This document shows, piece by piece, positions 31,262 to 40,475 of a stretch of DNA of 64,000 nt (positions are counted from its first letter, which is position 1; the number at the start of each line of letters is the position of its first letter). Origin of the DNA: Ariolimax columbianus. Its lineage: Eukaryota > Mollusca > Gastropoda > Stylommatophora > Arionidae. The DNA lies in NCBI GenBank assembly GCA_036924085.1, contig JAVGWX010000013.1:42539893-42603892 (forward strand), written 5' to 3'. Made by a program: the position numbers and the translations under genes. The notes under the pieces are model-generated. The model did not search any database and was not told the origin of the DNA. It worked only from the letters and a program-made list of their open reading frames with translations.

Positions 31262-31405
31262 AGGTCAGGTCATACCGTAACCAGTGAGGTAGATGGGGTA
31301 CACATGAAGACTTCCTCGCAACCCTACGCCACACTTCTCTGTCAGCGGCTGCTGCCTGTGCTTCCTTCTTTTGACAGTTGCCAAGAGCTCTTCAAAAAGC
31401 CCTAT
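31262..31405 (-). pseudogene. RTE-type LINE 3' scrap, minus, with internal deletion
   Basis: It starts with AGGTCAGGTCATACCGTAAC, the reverse complement of the CTGAC tail and last codons of the RTE family. After TGCTTCCTTC it jumps to TTTTGACAGTTGCCAAGAGC, which belongs about 150 bp further upstream in the element, so part of the C-terminus is missing. Confidence 0.65.
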
Positions 31406-31496
31406 ACAGAATATTAATGCTCAGGTTCCGTCTGTTAACATGTGGATAATAAGATAATAGGTAGGAAAGTAAAGTTCAGTTTTGGTATACATCTTA

Positions 31497-31748
31497 GGGC
31501 ATGTAGATAGCAAAATACTATCTAGGACATGTGGATAGTGAAATACTATCTAGGATATGTGGATAAGGAAATACTATCTAGGTCATGTGGATAGTGAAAT
31601 ACTATCTAGGACATGTGGATAGTGAAATACAATCTAGGTCATGTGGATAGGGAAATACTATCTAGGACATGTGGATAGTGAAATACTATCTAGGTCATGT
31701 GGATAGTGAAATACTATCTAGGTCATGTGGATAGTGAAATACTATCTA
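31497..31748. repeat. 28-bp minisatellite, nine units
   Basis: Units of GGACATGTGGATAGTGAAAT then ACTATCTA start at 31497, 31525, 31553, 31581 and so on to 31721. The unit is the middle of the surrounding 55-bp repeat, so it looks like a local amplification of half a unit. Units alternate between GGACATG and GGTCATG. Confidence 0.9.
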
Positions 31749-31760
31749 GTTCATTTGGAG

Positions 31761-31946
31761 CTTTTGATGGTGAATCTCAATGGAGTTCCACTGCCACAAG
31801 TTAAGCCTACTAAAGCCATCGATAAATGGTACTTCAGTGCTTAAACTACCAAGCATGTTCTGTGGATTTTGCTTATTTAGGCTTAATAAAAAATCAGTGA
31901 TGCTACAAGGATAGACATTTAGAAGTTATCATGCCATATGGGAAAC
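31761..31946. other. Short interval, nothing recognised
   Basis: Non-repetitive within this window, no coding signature. Confidence 0.4.
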
Positions 31947-32270
31947 TTGGCTTGGCTTCGCATCGTTCGTTCTCAATCTCCCGCTAATAAACCCTAAATG
32001 GGCTTAAGCAGCAGAATGTAGTCGTTGTGTCGTAGTTTACAGCTGGACTGCGATATTTCCACCTTTCGGTCCAACACATCCGCCTTAAGCAACCATTTTT
32101 TTAGTACCGGATTAGCATTTCCTCTTCGATCCCTTCTCCTTAGCCAGTCTGCTCTGTTCCAGCCTGTTATCCAGGATCATCACATGCAAGACGGGTCTTG
32201 CAGCTCTGATTCGCTGGCCCTGACGCTAGCAGTCAGCTATAGGTCGCTCATGCGCTGTATACGGGGAACT
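31947..32270 (-). mobile_element. Family X retroposon, third locus
   Basis: Minus orientation, independent of the duplicated copies and more diverged, lacking about 20 bp near 32012. The minus frame keeps RQGQRIRAARPVLH, MILDNRLEQSRLAKEKGSKR and the same stop position. The 3' tail at the left shows CTTGGCTTGG repeats. Confidence 0.65.
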
Positions 32271-32576
32271 GAGACGCTAGTCTAGCCAGGCACAACATAC
32301 TGACCAGGACGTCGTGTCAGGGTGAGGCACAATACACTGACCAAGACCATAATCTCTCTTCCATGTAGCGTTTCCTGGAAACAGGCTGTTTTCAGGCAGT
32401 CTGGCTGACGACGTGTGATCTCCGTAATAGTGAGCGCAACGCAGATGAAAAACCGCCAGGAAGGCCACCTTCATCGGCATGACAGGGATGGGACGAAAGC
32501 TACCTCCCCCTGCCACTTAACTCTTTTCAGGGCTCACAAAGGAGTAAACTTACTCACTGTGGGCATTGAACAACAA
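32271..32576. other. Unassigned interval
   Basis: Contains two similar stretches (ACATACTGACCAGGACGTCG at 32288 and ATACACTGACCAAGACCATA at 32332), otherwise nothing recognised. Confidence 0.4.
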
Positions 32577-33255
32577 CCTCCTCCGTCTTCATCGTACGCT
32601 GTCAGACGTCAACTTGAATTTGTTCGAAGATAGTAGCGGCCATCCTGAGGCTGTCAGACGTCAACTTGAATTTGTTAGAAGACAGCAGCAGTCATCCTGA
32701 GGCTGTCAACACTGCCATAGAGCTTGTCTAGTGTTGGCACTGGTGATGGCCACATGTGCTTTCTCTAGTCCTCGTATGTCGGGCGATTTTGCAGCAGATG
32801 TTCATGAGTCATTTTCCCTGTACCACAAGTGCATTCATCAGTAGCACCTATCTTCAGTTAATTGAATAGATGATACCTTAGTCTGTTGGGGCCTGTGCGG
32901 AGTCTGAAGACCACGACCTGCTCTTTTCTGTTCAACTGGTAATAGGCATAATTTTTTGTGTAGCCAGCATGCTCTGTTTTCCACTTGTCCATGTATCTGA
33001 CCCTAATAAACCTTTTGGACTCTTCGTAAGTCACACTAGAATCTGGGTGTGGTAGTCTTGCACCTTCTTTTGCCAGTCTGTCTGCCTCCTCTTTGCCTTG
33101 GATGTTACAGTGGGATGGAACCCTCTGTACCCCTACTCTTTTGGATGTGGACTGCTGGCATAGTTGACAAAGTACTGCTCTTACGTCATTATGTTCTGTA
33201 TTTTTCTGGCTTTTTAGTGCTGTAACCACGGACAGGGCATATGTAAACAAGCAAC
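32577..33255 (-). pseudogene. I-like LINE 3' end with RNase H C-terminus, decayed
   Basis: The minus frame reads ALKSQKNTEHNDVRAVLCQL, RVPSHCNIQGKEEADRLAK, RYMDKWKTEHAGYTKN, YYQLNRKEQVVVFRLRTGPN and a Cys/His tail DECTCGTGKMTHEHLLQN where the final Cys has become Arg. In the 3' part a block of about 57 bp (TCAGACGTCAACTTGAATTT at 32601 and 32658) is tandemly duplicated. It is the same family as 719-3889 and 26857-29662, but older. Confidence 0.75.
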
Positions 33256-33440
33256 AACATCCAGTCGCACATGTCTGTGATTCGTTCAAAAAGTTCTCGC
33301 GTCTCAAATTTGTAATTCAGTTACAAGCTTGTAAACGGGTATTTCGTGCTAAAAAAAGTAGAATGAGAAAAAAACATGAAAAAAAATTAGTAAAAGTTGA
33401 TTAAGGTTGAGCTTAATCAAAATTTAAAAATGGGTATGGT
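33256..33440. other. AT-rich interval, nothing recognised
   Basis: Contains A-rich runs (33346-33395); no coding signature. Confidence 0.4.
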
Positions 33441-33834
33441 CAGATACCGCACCGAGACGAGAACACAAACAAAACCTACGTTACGACCAATAGGCCTTCA
33501 TCAGGGACAACAACACTGAACTAACAAATCAACATATAAGAAAAAATGGTCAACTCATCTGTTTCAGGTGGGAGACGCTTTCTGTCTAAGCGACCGGTCG
33601 TGCCAAGTACTCGATAGAAACTGAAATAGGAGCGGTCAAACAAAAAGTGGCGGAATATGCCTGATAAGCCAAGCGTGGCCAAATAGTGGTCCAGATAGGA
33701 GAACAATGAGAAGGCAATATAAGCCGGGAGGGCGTGATATTGATATAAGAGAGGGGGAAGAGAACTGATGAAAGAATGGGGGAGGCGGGGGGGGGGGGGG
33801 AGGAAGACAAATAGATGAGGGCCAGTGTGAGGGT

Positions 33835-34575
33835 TTAAGAAAAAGTATGGAAGATATTTATACCATGTGGTTGGAGACAGCCCATACTCGAGATAAGTCT
33901 GTTCTCAAGGGCGAATCGATGACGATCGTCAGAGAAGCACGAAACTAGACCAGTGACACTGACGTCAGCCATACCCCGGTGCTCAGGACCATTGAAGTGG
34001 CTGGCAATTGGGGAACCAGTGCTGTTGCGGATGTCGTTGAGGTGTTGGCGGAAACGCTCCCGTAGTTCCATTCCAGTTTCCTCAATGTAAGTCATACCAC
34101 ACTGGCGGCAGATTATGGAATAGATGAGGTTACGAGATTTGCATGTGAACCCCTCTTTGATGAAGAATTCAGCCTTAGGAAAGGTAATGGAGCGAGAAAG
34201 GATGACATGAGGGCAGGTAACACAGCCACGAGTATTTTTGCACGGCCTGGTGCCTGGGAGGCTATGAGGGCTGGTGTGTAGGCGACTACTGACCAGCAAG
34301 TCCCTCAGGTTCCTGTCACGCTTGTAGGCGACAAGGGGAGGATCGGGAAAAACTTCGCGAGTGGCAGGATCAGAGTGAAGGATAGGGAGATGGCGGAATA
34401 GGATATCCCGGACAGAGACGCTGTGAGGGTGATAGGTGAGGACGAGTTTCACACGGTCAGAGGGAGGACGGCGGGTGGGAGTGAGGGAGTCTTGGCGGGA
34501 GATAAGAAGAACCCGCTGAAGAGCGGAGGAGAGAGTGGTCTCAGGGTAGAGTCGCTTGCGGAAGAAGTCAAGCAT
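33835..34575 (-). pseudogene. Penelope-like GIY-YIG endonuclease part
   Basis: A frame of 246 codons. It begins MLDFFRKRLYPETTL (end of the reverse transcriptase) and passes through a linker with PSDRVKLVLTYHPHS, then the Cys block CKNTRGCVTCPH. The endonuclease core reads LIYSIICRQCGMTYIEETG followed by ELRERFRQHLNDI, SHFNGPEH and ENRLISSMGCLQPHGIN. In active members the core reads YIGETG; here the glycine of YIG is glutamate, which would be expected to impair nicking. The conserved Arg, His and Glu positions are present. It is out of frame with the reverse transcriptase. Confidence 0.8.
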
Positions 34576-35213
34576 CTCGTGGGCCCTGAGAAGGAAGTCG
34601 TCGTCATCCTGACATAGGCGGAGGAGTTGGGTTTGTAGTAGACAGTGGTGGAGAGGCCTGAAGGGCAGATAGAGACAGTGATGTCCAGAAAGTGGACAGA
34701 CGTGAGGGAAATGTCAGACGTGAACTTGATCGAGGGATGGAAGTCGTTGACAAAGTCGATAAAGTTGAGGAGATCCTTCTCCGACATGTCAGTCATACCA
34801 ATCCCATCGTCGATGTATCGATAATACATCAAAGGAAAAGGGCCCTGCAATTGAAGCCAGATCAAGTGTTCCAGGTGACCCATGAACAGGCATGCGTAGC
34901 TGGGGCCCATTTTGGTGCCCATAGCCACACCGCTGATCTGGTCGAAGAACTGGCCATTGAATTCAAAGGTATTGAGAGTAAGAACGAGTTCTGCTAGACG
35001 GACGATGGCAGACGTGGAGATGGATGGGTTAACCCTTCGGTCAAGGAAGAAACGGAGGGCCAATAAACCATCAGAGTGGGGGATCGAGGTGTACAGTGAA
35101 CAGACATCAAGTAGGAAGAGACGATAGGTATGGTCAGGGGAGAGGACAATGGTAGAGAAAGTGGTTAAGGCGTGGTTGGTGTCCTTAAGAAATGTGGGAA
35201 GACTCTCCACCAT
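34576..35213 (-). pseudogene. Penelope-like reverse transcriptase part
   Basis: The frame runs from MVESLPTFLKDTNHAL with motif A FLLDVCSLYTSIPHSDG, motif B GVAMGTKMGPSYACLFMGHL, motif C YYRYIDDGIGM with both Asp, and the following block VHFLDITVSICPSGLSTTVY. After VYYKPN (near 34630) the frame is wrong: the next bases in another frame give QLLRLCQDDDDFLLRAHEML. Relative to the usual layout of the family, where about 25-30 residues separate YKP from this block, a deletion not divisible by three has occurred here. Confidence 0.85.
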
Positions 35214-35217
35214 AGGC

Positions 35218-36063
35218 TAAATCACATTTTCATTTCTCATACAGTGGATCCATGAGCCCTACCACACATGACAACGACAAGGTAGACAGACTAGCAAAGA
35301 TGGGATAAAGGCAAGACCTACAACACGCTGCGACATCCCTACAACAGCCAAACAGCTCATACCAGCAAACAAAGAGACGTGTCTGAACAGATAGACCATG
35401 GGAAACATGGGAATGGAGGTCACAAACGGCAAGCCCCAATCTAAATTACAGCATCAATCAACTCACATAGAAAGAATCATAGTACCATTTTCTGGATGAG
35501 AGACAAACACATTTCACGTAACACGTACCTGAACATAATCCAACCACAACACACACCACAGCGCCAGCTGTGTACACACCCATATGCCACAGTTGGTCAT
35601 TATCTCTTTGAGTGATCGGCGCTCAACGATGTTAGGAGAATGCTTCTTCCTATGAGGCCAGATAAATGGAACACTATGTATGGCACTAGACAACAACTAA
35701 CAACCACGCCCAGACGACAGTATATGGCATTGGGTCGAAGGGTGTGAGCACCGATGCTTCTGCATCCGTAACAAAGTCTGGTCAGGCAAAATATACTGAT
35801 CGGACAGGTTAGTCAGGGTCGGGTAAAATAACAGTAAAACAACAACAAATTATAAGAAACAGGCATACTTCTAAATGACACTTTACATCGGATCCACAAC
35901 TTGGGGATTGTATGTTACGTTTTGATTCGCATTATTCTTTTATAAGTCTAGTGATATTGCGAGCTTAATATCGGAGTAGCAACATGTCACTTTGTCAGCT
36001 TGTGCATTCACAAGTAAAAATTACTATGATTCTCTGTATAAGGGAAATATTACCTTCAAATCA
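35218..36063. other. No recognisable gene
   Basis: The minus open stretch at 35439-35230 is Cys-rich by composition but shows no known pattern and is probably chance. No repeat array; the sequence is single copy in this window. Confidence 0.45.
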
Positions 36064-36517
36064 ACCATATAATCGGTGTACTATAGTAAACACAAAATCT
36101 TACCTCTATCTCACCATATAATCGGTGTACTACAGTAAAAACAAAATATTACTTCTATCCCACCATCTAATCGGTGTACTACAGTAAACACAAAATGTTA
36201 CTTCTATCCCACCATATAATCGATGTACTACAGTAAACACAAAATCTTACCTCTATCTCACCAAATAATCGGTGTACTACAGTAAACACAAAATATTACC
36301 TCTATCTCACCATATAATCGGTGTACTACAGTAAACATAAAATCTTACCTCTATCTCACCATATAATCGGTGTCCTACAGTAAACATAAAATCTTACCTC
36401 TATCTCACCATATAATCGGTGTACTACAGTAAACATAAAATCTTACCTCTATCTCACCATGTAATCGGTGTACTACAGTAAACACAAAATCTTACCTCTA
36501 TCTCACCATATAATCGA
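36064..36517. repeat. 49-bp minisatellite, first block
   Basis: About nine units of ACCATATAATCGGTGTACTA then CAGTAAACACAAAATCTTAC and CTCTATCTC, starting at 36064, 36113, 36162 and so on. A retroelement scrap at 36518-36800 separates it from the second block. Confidence 0.9.
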
Positions 36518-36800
36518 TATGAAAGAATCGCCACCAATCGCACAGACTCGCGCAGCACTATTGCTGAAGGAGACAAGAGTCATCAAGAATAGATGAGGCC
36601 ATCCAGAGACGCTCGCTCCGCGAGTCAACTCACACCAACCCTTCTTAAACCCCGGTGGAAGGAGGTGTCTTATTTCCCTGTACAGAGTACAACAGACAAT
36701 TCAAGGCTCAGAATGGCTTATTTAGCCATCTTCGAACTCATGTTTACAGTGAATGCTGGCAAAGCGGTCCTCATCGATAACGATGGACTAACACAAATCG
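36518..36800 (+). pseudogene. LINE ORF2 C-terminal scrap with C2H2-like tail, inside the minisatellite
   Basis: The plus-strand text reads CTEYNRQFKAQNGLFSHLRT followed by H (about 36679-36741). This is the finger-like ending seen in some LINE ORF2 proteins (Cys-x2-Cys...FKARIGL-x-SHLRTH), with the second Cys replaced by Tyr. Upstream text in another frame is too decayed to assign. Confidence 0.55.
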
Positions 36801-37410
36801 GTGCACTACAGTAAACACAAAATATTACCTTTAATCCACTGCATAATCTATTTACCACAATAAACACAAAATCTTACCTCTAACTCACTGTATAATCTAT
36901 TTACTACAATAAACACAAAATCTTACCTCTAACTCACTGTATAATCTATCTACTACAATAAACACAAAATCTTACCTCTAACTCACTGAATAATCTATTT
37001 ACTACAATAAACACACAATCTTACCTCTAACTCACTGGTTAATCTATTTACTACAATAAACACAAAATCTTACCTCTAACTCACTGTATAATCTATCTAC
37101 TACAATAAACACAAAATCTTACCTCTAACTCACTGAATAATCTATTTACTACAATAAACACACAATCTTACCTCTAACTCACTGGTTAATCTATTTACTA
37201 CAATAAACACAAAATCTTACCTCTAACTCACTGTATAATCTATCTACTACAATAAACACAAAATCTTACCTCTAACTCACTGAATAATCTATTTACTACA
37301 ATAAACACACAATCTTATCTCTAACCCACTGTATAGTCGGTTTACTACAGTAAATACTAAATCTTACCTCTAACCCACTGTATGACCCGTGCACTACAGG
37401 AAACACAAAA
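36801..37410. repeat. 49-bp minisatellite, second block with 147-bp higher-order period
   Basis: Units of TATAATCTATTTACTACAAT then AAACACAAAATCTTACCTCT and AACTCACTG. From 36935 three unit variants repeat in fixed order: GTATAATCTATCTAC, then GAATAATCTATTTAC with CACACAATC, then GGTTAATCTATTTAC. This order occurs about three times, giving a 147-bp higher-order repeat. The outermost units are more diverged. Confidence 0.9.
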
Positions 37411-38160
37411 ATCTTATACAATTATTTCCTTTGTTGCAGGTTGTCTATTGTTTACACCATACGAAAAACAGGACCTCACCACTAATTGAGTCGTCCCCGG
37501 ATTCTCCAGCGCAACACTTTCTTGAGAGATTTAGCATCTACTACCACTTATCCTACACGATGCCCAGGACTCATCACCCGTTGTCGTGGACGATCAACGC
37601 TAAAGGCACTGGTTGGATATACTGATTGCTTGGCTTGACTTGAAGCACGAGGCACCAACTGTAGCTGATCTTCTTTCTTTTTTTTTTTTCACGCGAGCCG
37701 AAGCACAGTGGTACCAGCACAGTCGACCTCCATCAAGAAACCTGCGACAAAGAACGTTGCATGTTCTTGCAGTAGTCGATTCTGTAACTATTGTCTAGCA
37801 TGATGAGGCTGCTAGTATAATGCACAACTCTCTTTAGTCGTCCCTTTTAATGCATGCATGGAGTTCATGGAATCAAATCAAAATCACGTCCCTTCATTTC
37901 TTTAATCACATGTCCAGCCCTGTAGTTTACTTAGAATAACGAACTTTTAGAAAACATAATTCTTCTCAATTGCAGTACTGTAAAAATAATTTTTACATTG
38001 TTATTTTGCCACGTCCATGCACAACCCTTAGTGGCATCTTACAGCATGCAAGGCATTAAATAATTTACCTTATTTTCTTCACAACTCAGGAGAAATAAAT
38101 ACATCGCCCACCTTCACATATTTTGTCCTGGACTTACAGTGGCAATATTTGGCAGTGGTT
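37411..38160. other. No recognisable gene
   Basis: Begins with a pyrimidine-rich stretch and CAG (TTTCCTTTGTTGCAG, 37425-37439) that looks like a splice acceptor by chance or otherwise. The open frame over it (37389-37625) has no known domain. Confidence 0.4.
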
Positions 38161-38776
38161 ATATCCTTTCAATTGCCGAGAGGTTTTCAAAAGGCCCTAT
38201 TGCTGTTGTAATTCTATCTCGTATTTTCTCATTTGTAATTCGATCTTTGTACGTGACGTTTAAAAGTCTTCGGAAACATCTCATCTCCAAGGCCTGTACC
38301 CTTCGTTGAAGGTCAGCTGTACCTGTCCATGTCTCACAAGCATAGAGTTATATTGACAGGACCAGTGTACGCATTAATCTGATTATCGTGCATAGTGCTA
38401 GCCGTTTATCTTGTCAGATTTTGTTAAGCCGCGAAAGCCCCGCTATTGTTTTTGCTATTCTGGTCAACACCTCACATTGTGATCCTTCATCATTGACAAA
38501 CGAACGTAGATATTTAAAACGGAAACTCGCTTAATACGGTCACATATCGAGATCAAATGGTCTTGCAAATACGATCGTCCACGGAAAGGTGCAAGGCAGA
38601 CGACCAAGAGGCCGGCTAAAAAAGCAAAGCATAAAAGAATGGGCCACTCTCCGACCAGAAGAGGCACAGGCAGCGGCCGCTGACAGAGAACGGTGGCGTG
38701 GGGCTGTGAGGATGTCTTCATGTGTGCCCCAACAACCTCACCGGTTACAGGGTGACCTGATCTGATCTGATATCCT
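38161..38776 (+). mobile_element. RTE-type LINE with 5' inversion and 7-bp target duplication (copy B, complete)
   Basis: ATATCCT at 38161-38167 and 38770-38776 bounds the insertion. 38168-38522 is the reverse complement of the reverse-transcriptase thumb region (element positions equivalent to about 10494 back to 10138 in the copy at 9145-10755). 38521-38769 is the 3' end in plus orientation starting at the equivalent of about 10497. The inverted and direct parts are thus neighbours in the element, and they join with GG shared. The 3' tail is TCTGA repeats. This is the signature of twin priming during target-primed reverse transcription. The first 127 bp lie left of the A-copy window edge. 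Confidence 0.85.
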
Positions 38777-38867
38777 GTCATTGACAGTAAGGGGCCCGGG
38801 GATCCACTGGGGGAGGTAATCGTATTGGTAGGTGTGAAACGTGCAGCGACAACGATAGAAGAGATAT

Positions 38868-39011
38868 GGCTTGGCTTGGCTTCACTTCGTTCGTTCTCAA
38901 TCTCCCGCTACCAAACCCTGAAAAGGCTTAAGTAGCAGAATGTAGGCCAGAGAACGGAATGCGTTGTGTCGTAGTTTACAGCTTTATTGCTATATTTGCA
39001 CCTTTCGGTCC
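38868..39011 (-). mobile_element. Family X retroposon, distal piece (copy B)
   Basis: Equivalent to 572-718, ending in the left target duplication ACCTTTCGGTCC at 39000-39011. Continues at 42187-42390. Confidence 0.6.
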
Positions 39012-39043
39012 TTCTTCTTCTTCTTCTTCTTCTTCGTTCGCAG

Positions 39044-40333
39044 TCAGACAGTAACCATTATTTTTTCGAAAAAAGCGGCGGTCATCCTGAGGCTGTCGCC
39101 ACTGCCATAAAGCTTGTCTTGCAGTTCCACTGGTGATGGCCACATCTGCTCTCTCTGATCCTCGTATGTCGGGCAGTTCTGCAGCAGATATTCAGCGGTC
39201 ATTTTGCCAGTACCGCACGGGCATTCGTCGGTACCACCTATCTTCAATTTGTTGAATAGGTGGTACCTCAGTCTGTTGTGGCCAGTGCGAAGTCTGAAGA
39301 CAACGACCTGCTCTCTTCGTTTCAACTGGTAATAGGCATCGTTTTTGGTGTAACCAGTATGTTCGGTTTCCCATTTGGTCATGTATCTGGCTTTGATAAG
39401 CCGTTTTGACTCTTCGTACGTCGTACTAGTATCTGTTTGTGGTAGTCTTGCACCTTCTTTTGCCAGTCTGTCTGCCTCCTAGTTGCCTTGGATGTTGCAG
39501 TGTGATGGGACCCACTGTACCACCACCCTTTTTGGTGCGGACTGCTGGCACAGTTTGCAGAGTGCTGCTCTTAAGTCATTAAGCTCAGTGTTTTTCTGGC
39601 TTTTTAGCGCTGTGACTACGGCGAGAGCATCTGTAAGCAGGACTATATAGCTTTCATTTTCATTGTGTGTCACCATTTCTTCCACTGCCGCCCTCAGTGC
39701 CTCTGCCTACGCTCTGAAATTGCTTGTGTACTTACCAGTAGCGAATGACAGTGTTATTTGTCTGCCATTTGGTAGGTTGAGGAATGCTCCTGCCCCTCCG
39801 TTCTGTGTAGTGTTTGTTACAGAACCGTCGGTGTATGCATGGGACCAGTCGATGCTTTGGTAGCTTTTCGATATGAAGCTTAGGGTAGTATCTCTCCTTT
39901 CTTTTTCAGTCTGGCAGTTTTTGTTTGCAATACCTGGTATATTTTCTACCACCTCTGGAAATATATCCTGCCTCCAGGTAGGTTTTCGTACAGTAGTGAT
40001 GGGTTTTGGTGTTGTTTGTGCGTTTATGGGATCTTCGTGCATCTTTGCTTTGGCTATTTCTGCAAAGTTTCTCCGCTTTAGTTTCCCATTTCCCAAATTG
40101 TTTAGTCTCTGGTGCATTGGATGGTCAGTCAGTCTTCGGAGTTTCTCTGCCTGCAGCTGGGCTCTGCAGCCTCTTCTATCGGTCATGGATTGCAGTTTTG
40201 TAATCTTTTCAAGTTCTACAATTGGCGTTGACTTCATGCCTCCTGTTATAACTCTCATGGCTTGATTTTTAAGTTTGATAACTTTATCGAAGTTCGCCTT
40301 CGCTGCTGTTTGCTCTGGCATAGTGATCAACAA
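39044..40333 (-). pseudogene. RNase H and Cys/His tail of RT-less LINE, two private stops (copy B)
   Basis: Three open pieces: 40333-39707 (MLITMPEQTAAKAN... to NFRA, where the Glu-Ala codons of EAEAL become a stop), 39685-39479 (VLLTDALAVV to SHCNIQGN, then a stop for Glu), and 39382-39044 (tail with DECPCGTGKMTAEYLLQNC, His changed to Tyr). In copy A the same region is one open frame, so these changes arose after the duplication. Confidence 0.8.
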
Positions 40334-40475
40334 AAGCGTTTGCGGCTTTCTTACCTGTGATCAAGTTCTCGCCCTGCTTGATGGTAATTTGTTTATTTGA
40401 CGGGGGTTCGTCGTTCATGGCTCTGACTAGCTTCCATAGCTTGTTCCCGTCTTTGTCCAGGTTTAGGCTTTCCGT

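Larger units (their letters stand above)
22200..31760. repeat. Long degenerate minisatellite with nested insertions
   Basis: A unit of about 55-60 bp with core GTTAACATGTGGATAGTAAG, then ATACTATGTAGGACATTAAA and a GTGTCAGTCT-like end, recurs across the whole span with strong divergence. A fresh sub-array of exact 55-bp periods sits at 22280-22530 and one of about 60 bp at 24400-24660. Retroelements interrupt it at 22625-23010, 24740-24985, 25258-25512, 26246-26841, 26857-29662, 29757-30247, 30895-31135 and 31262-31405. I see no coding role. Confidence 0.85.
33440..35217 (-). mobile_element. Penelope-like element, 5'-truncated
   Basis: Minus orientation. The order is reverse transcriptase (35213 to about 34630), then linker and GIY-YIG endonuclease (about 34575-33835), then about 390 bp of 3' sequence. 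This order and the motifs define Penelope-like elements. The 5' part, including the reverse-transcriptase fingers, is absent. The 3' region contains GTCCCTGATGAAGGCCTATT on the minus strand, a conserved-looking terminal block (see findings), and a run of G at 33788-33801. Confidence 0.85.

Noticed and set aside
35230..35439. Cys-rich small protein on the minus strand upstream of the Penelope element
   Set aside because: No spacing typical of a Cys-rich family and no signal of conservation; likely a chance open frame.
36064..37410. CRISPR-like array of evenly spaced repeats
   Set aside because: The whole 49-bp unit repeats without distinct spacers, and the setting is animal retroelement DNA. 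It is a minisatellite.
37411..37625. Possible host exon after a splice-acceptor-like TTTCCTTTGTTGCAG
   Set aside because: No recognisable protein domain, no donor or partner exon, and such short motifs are common by chance.
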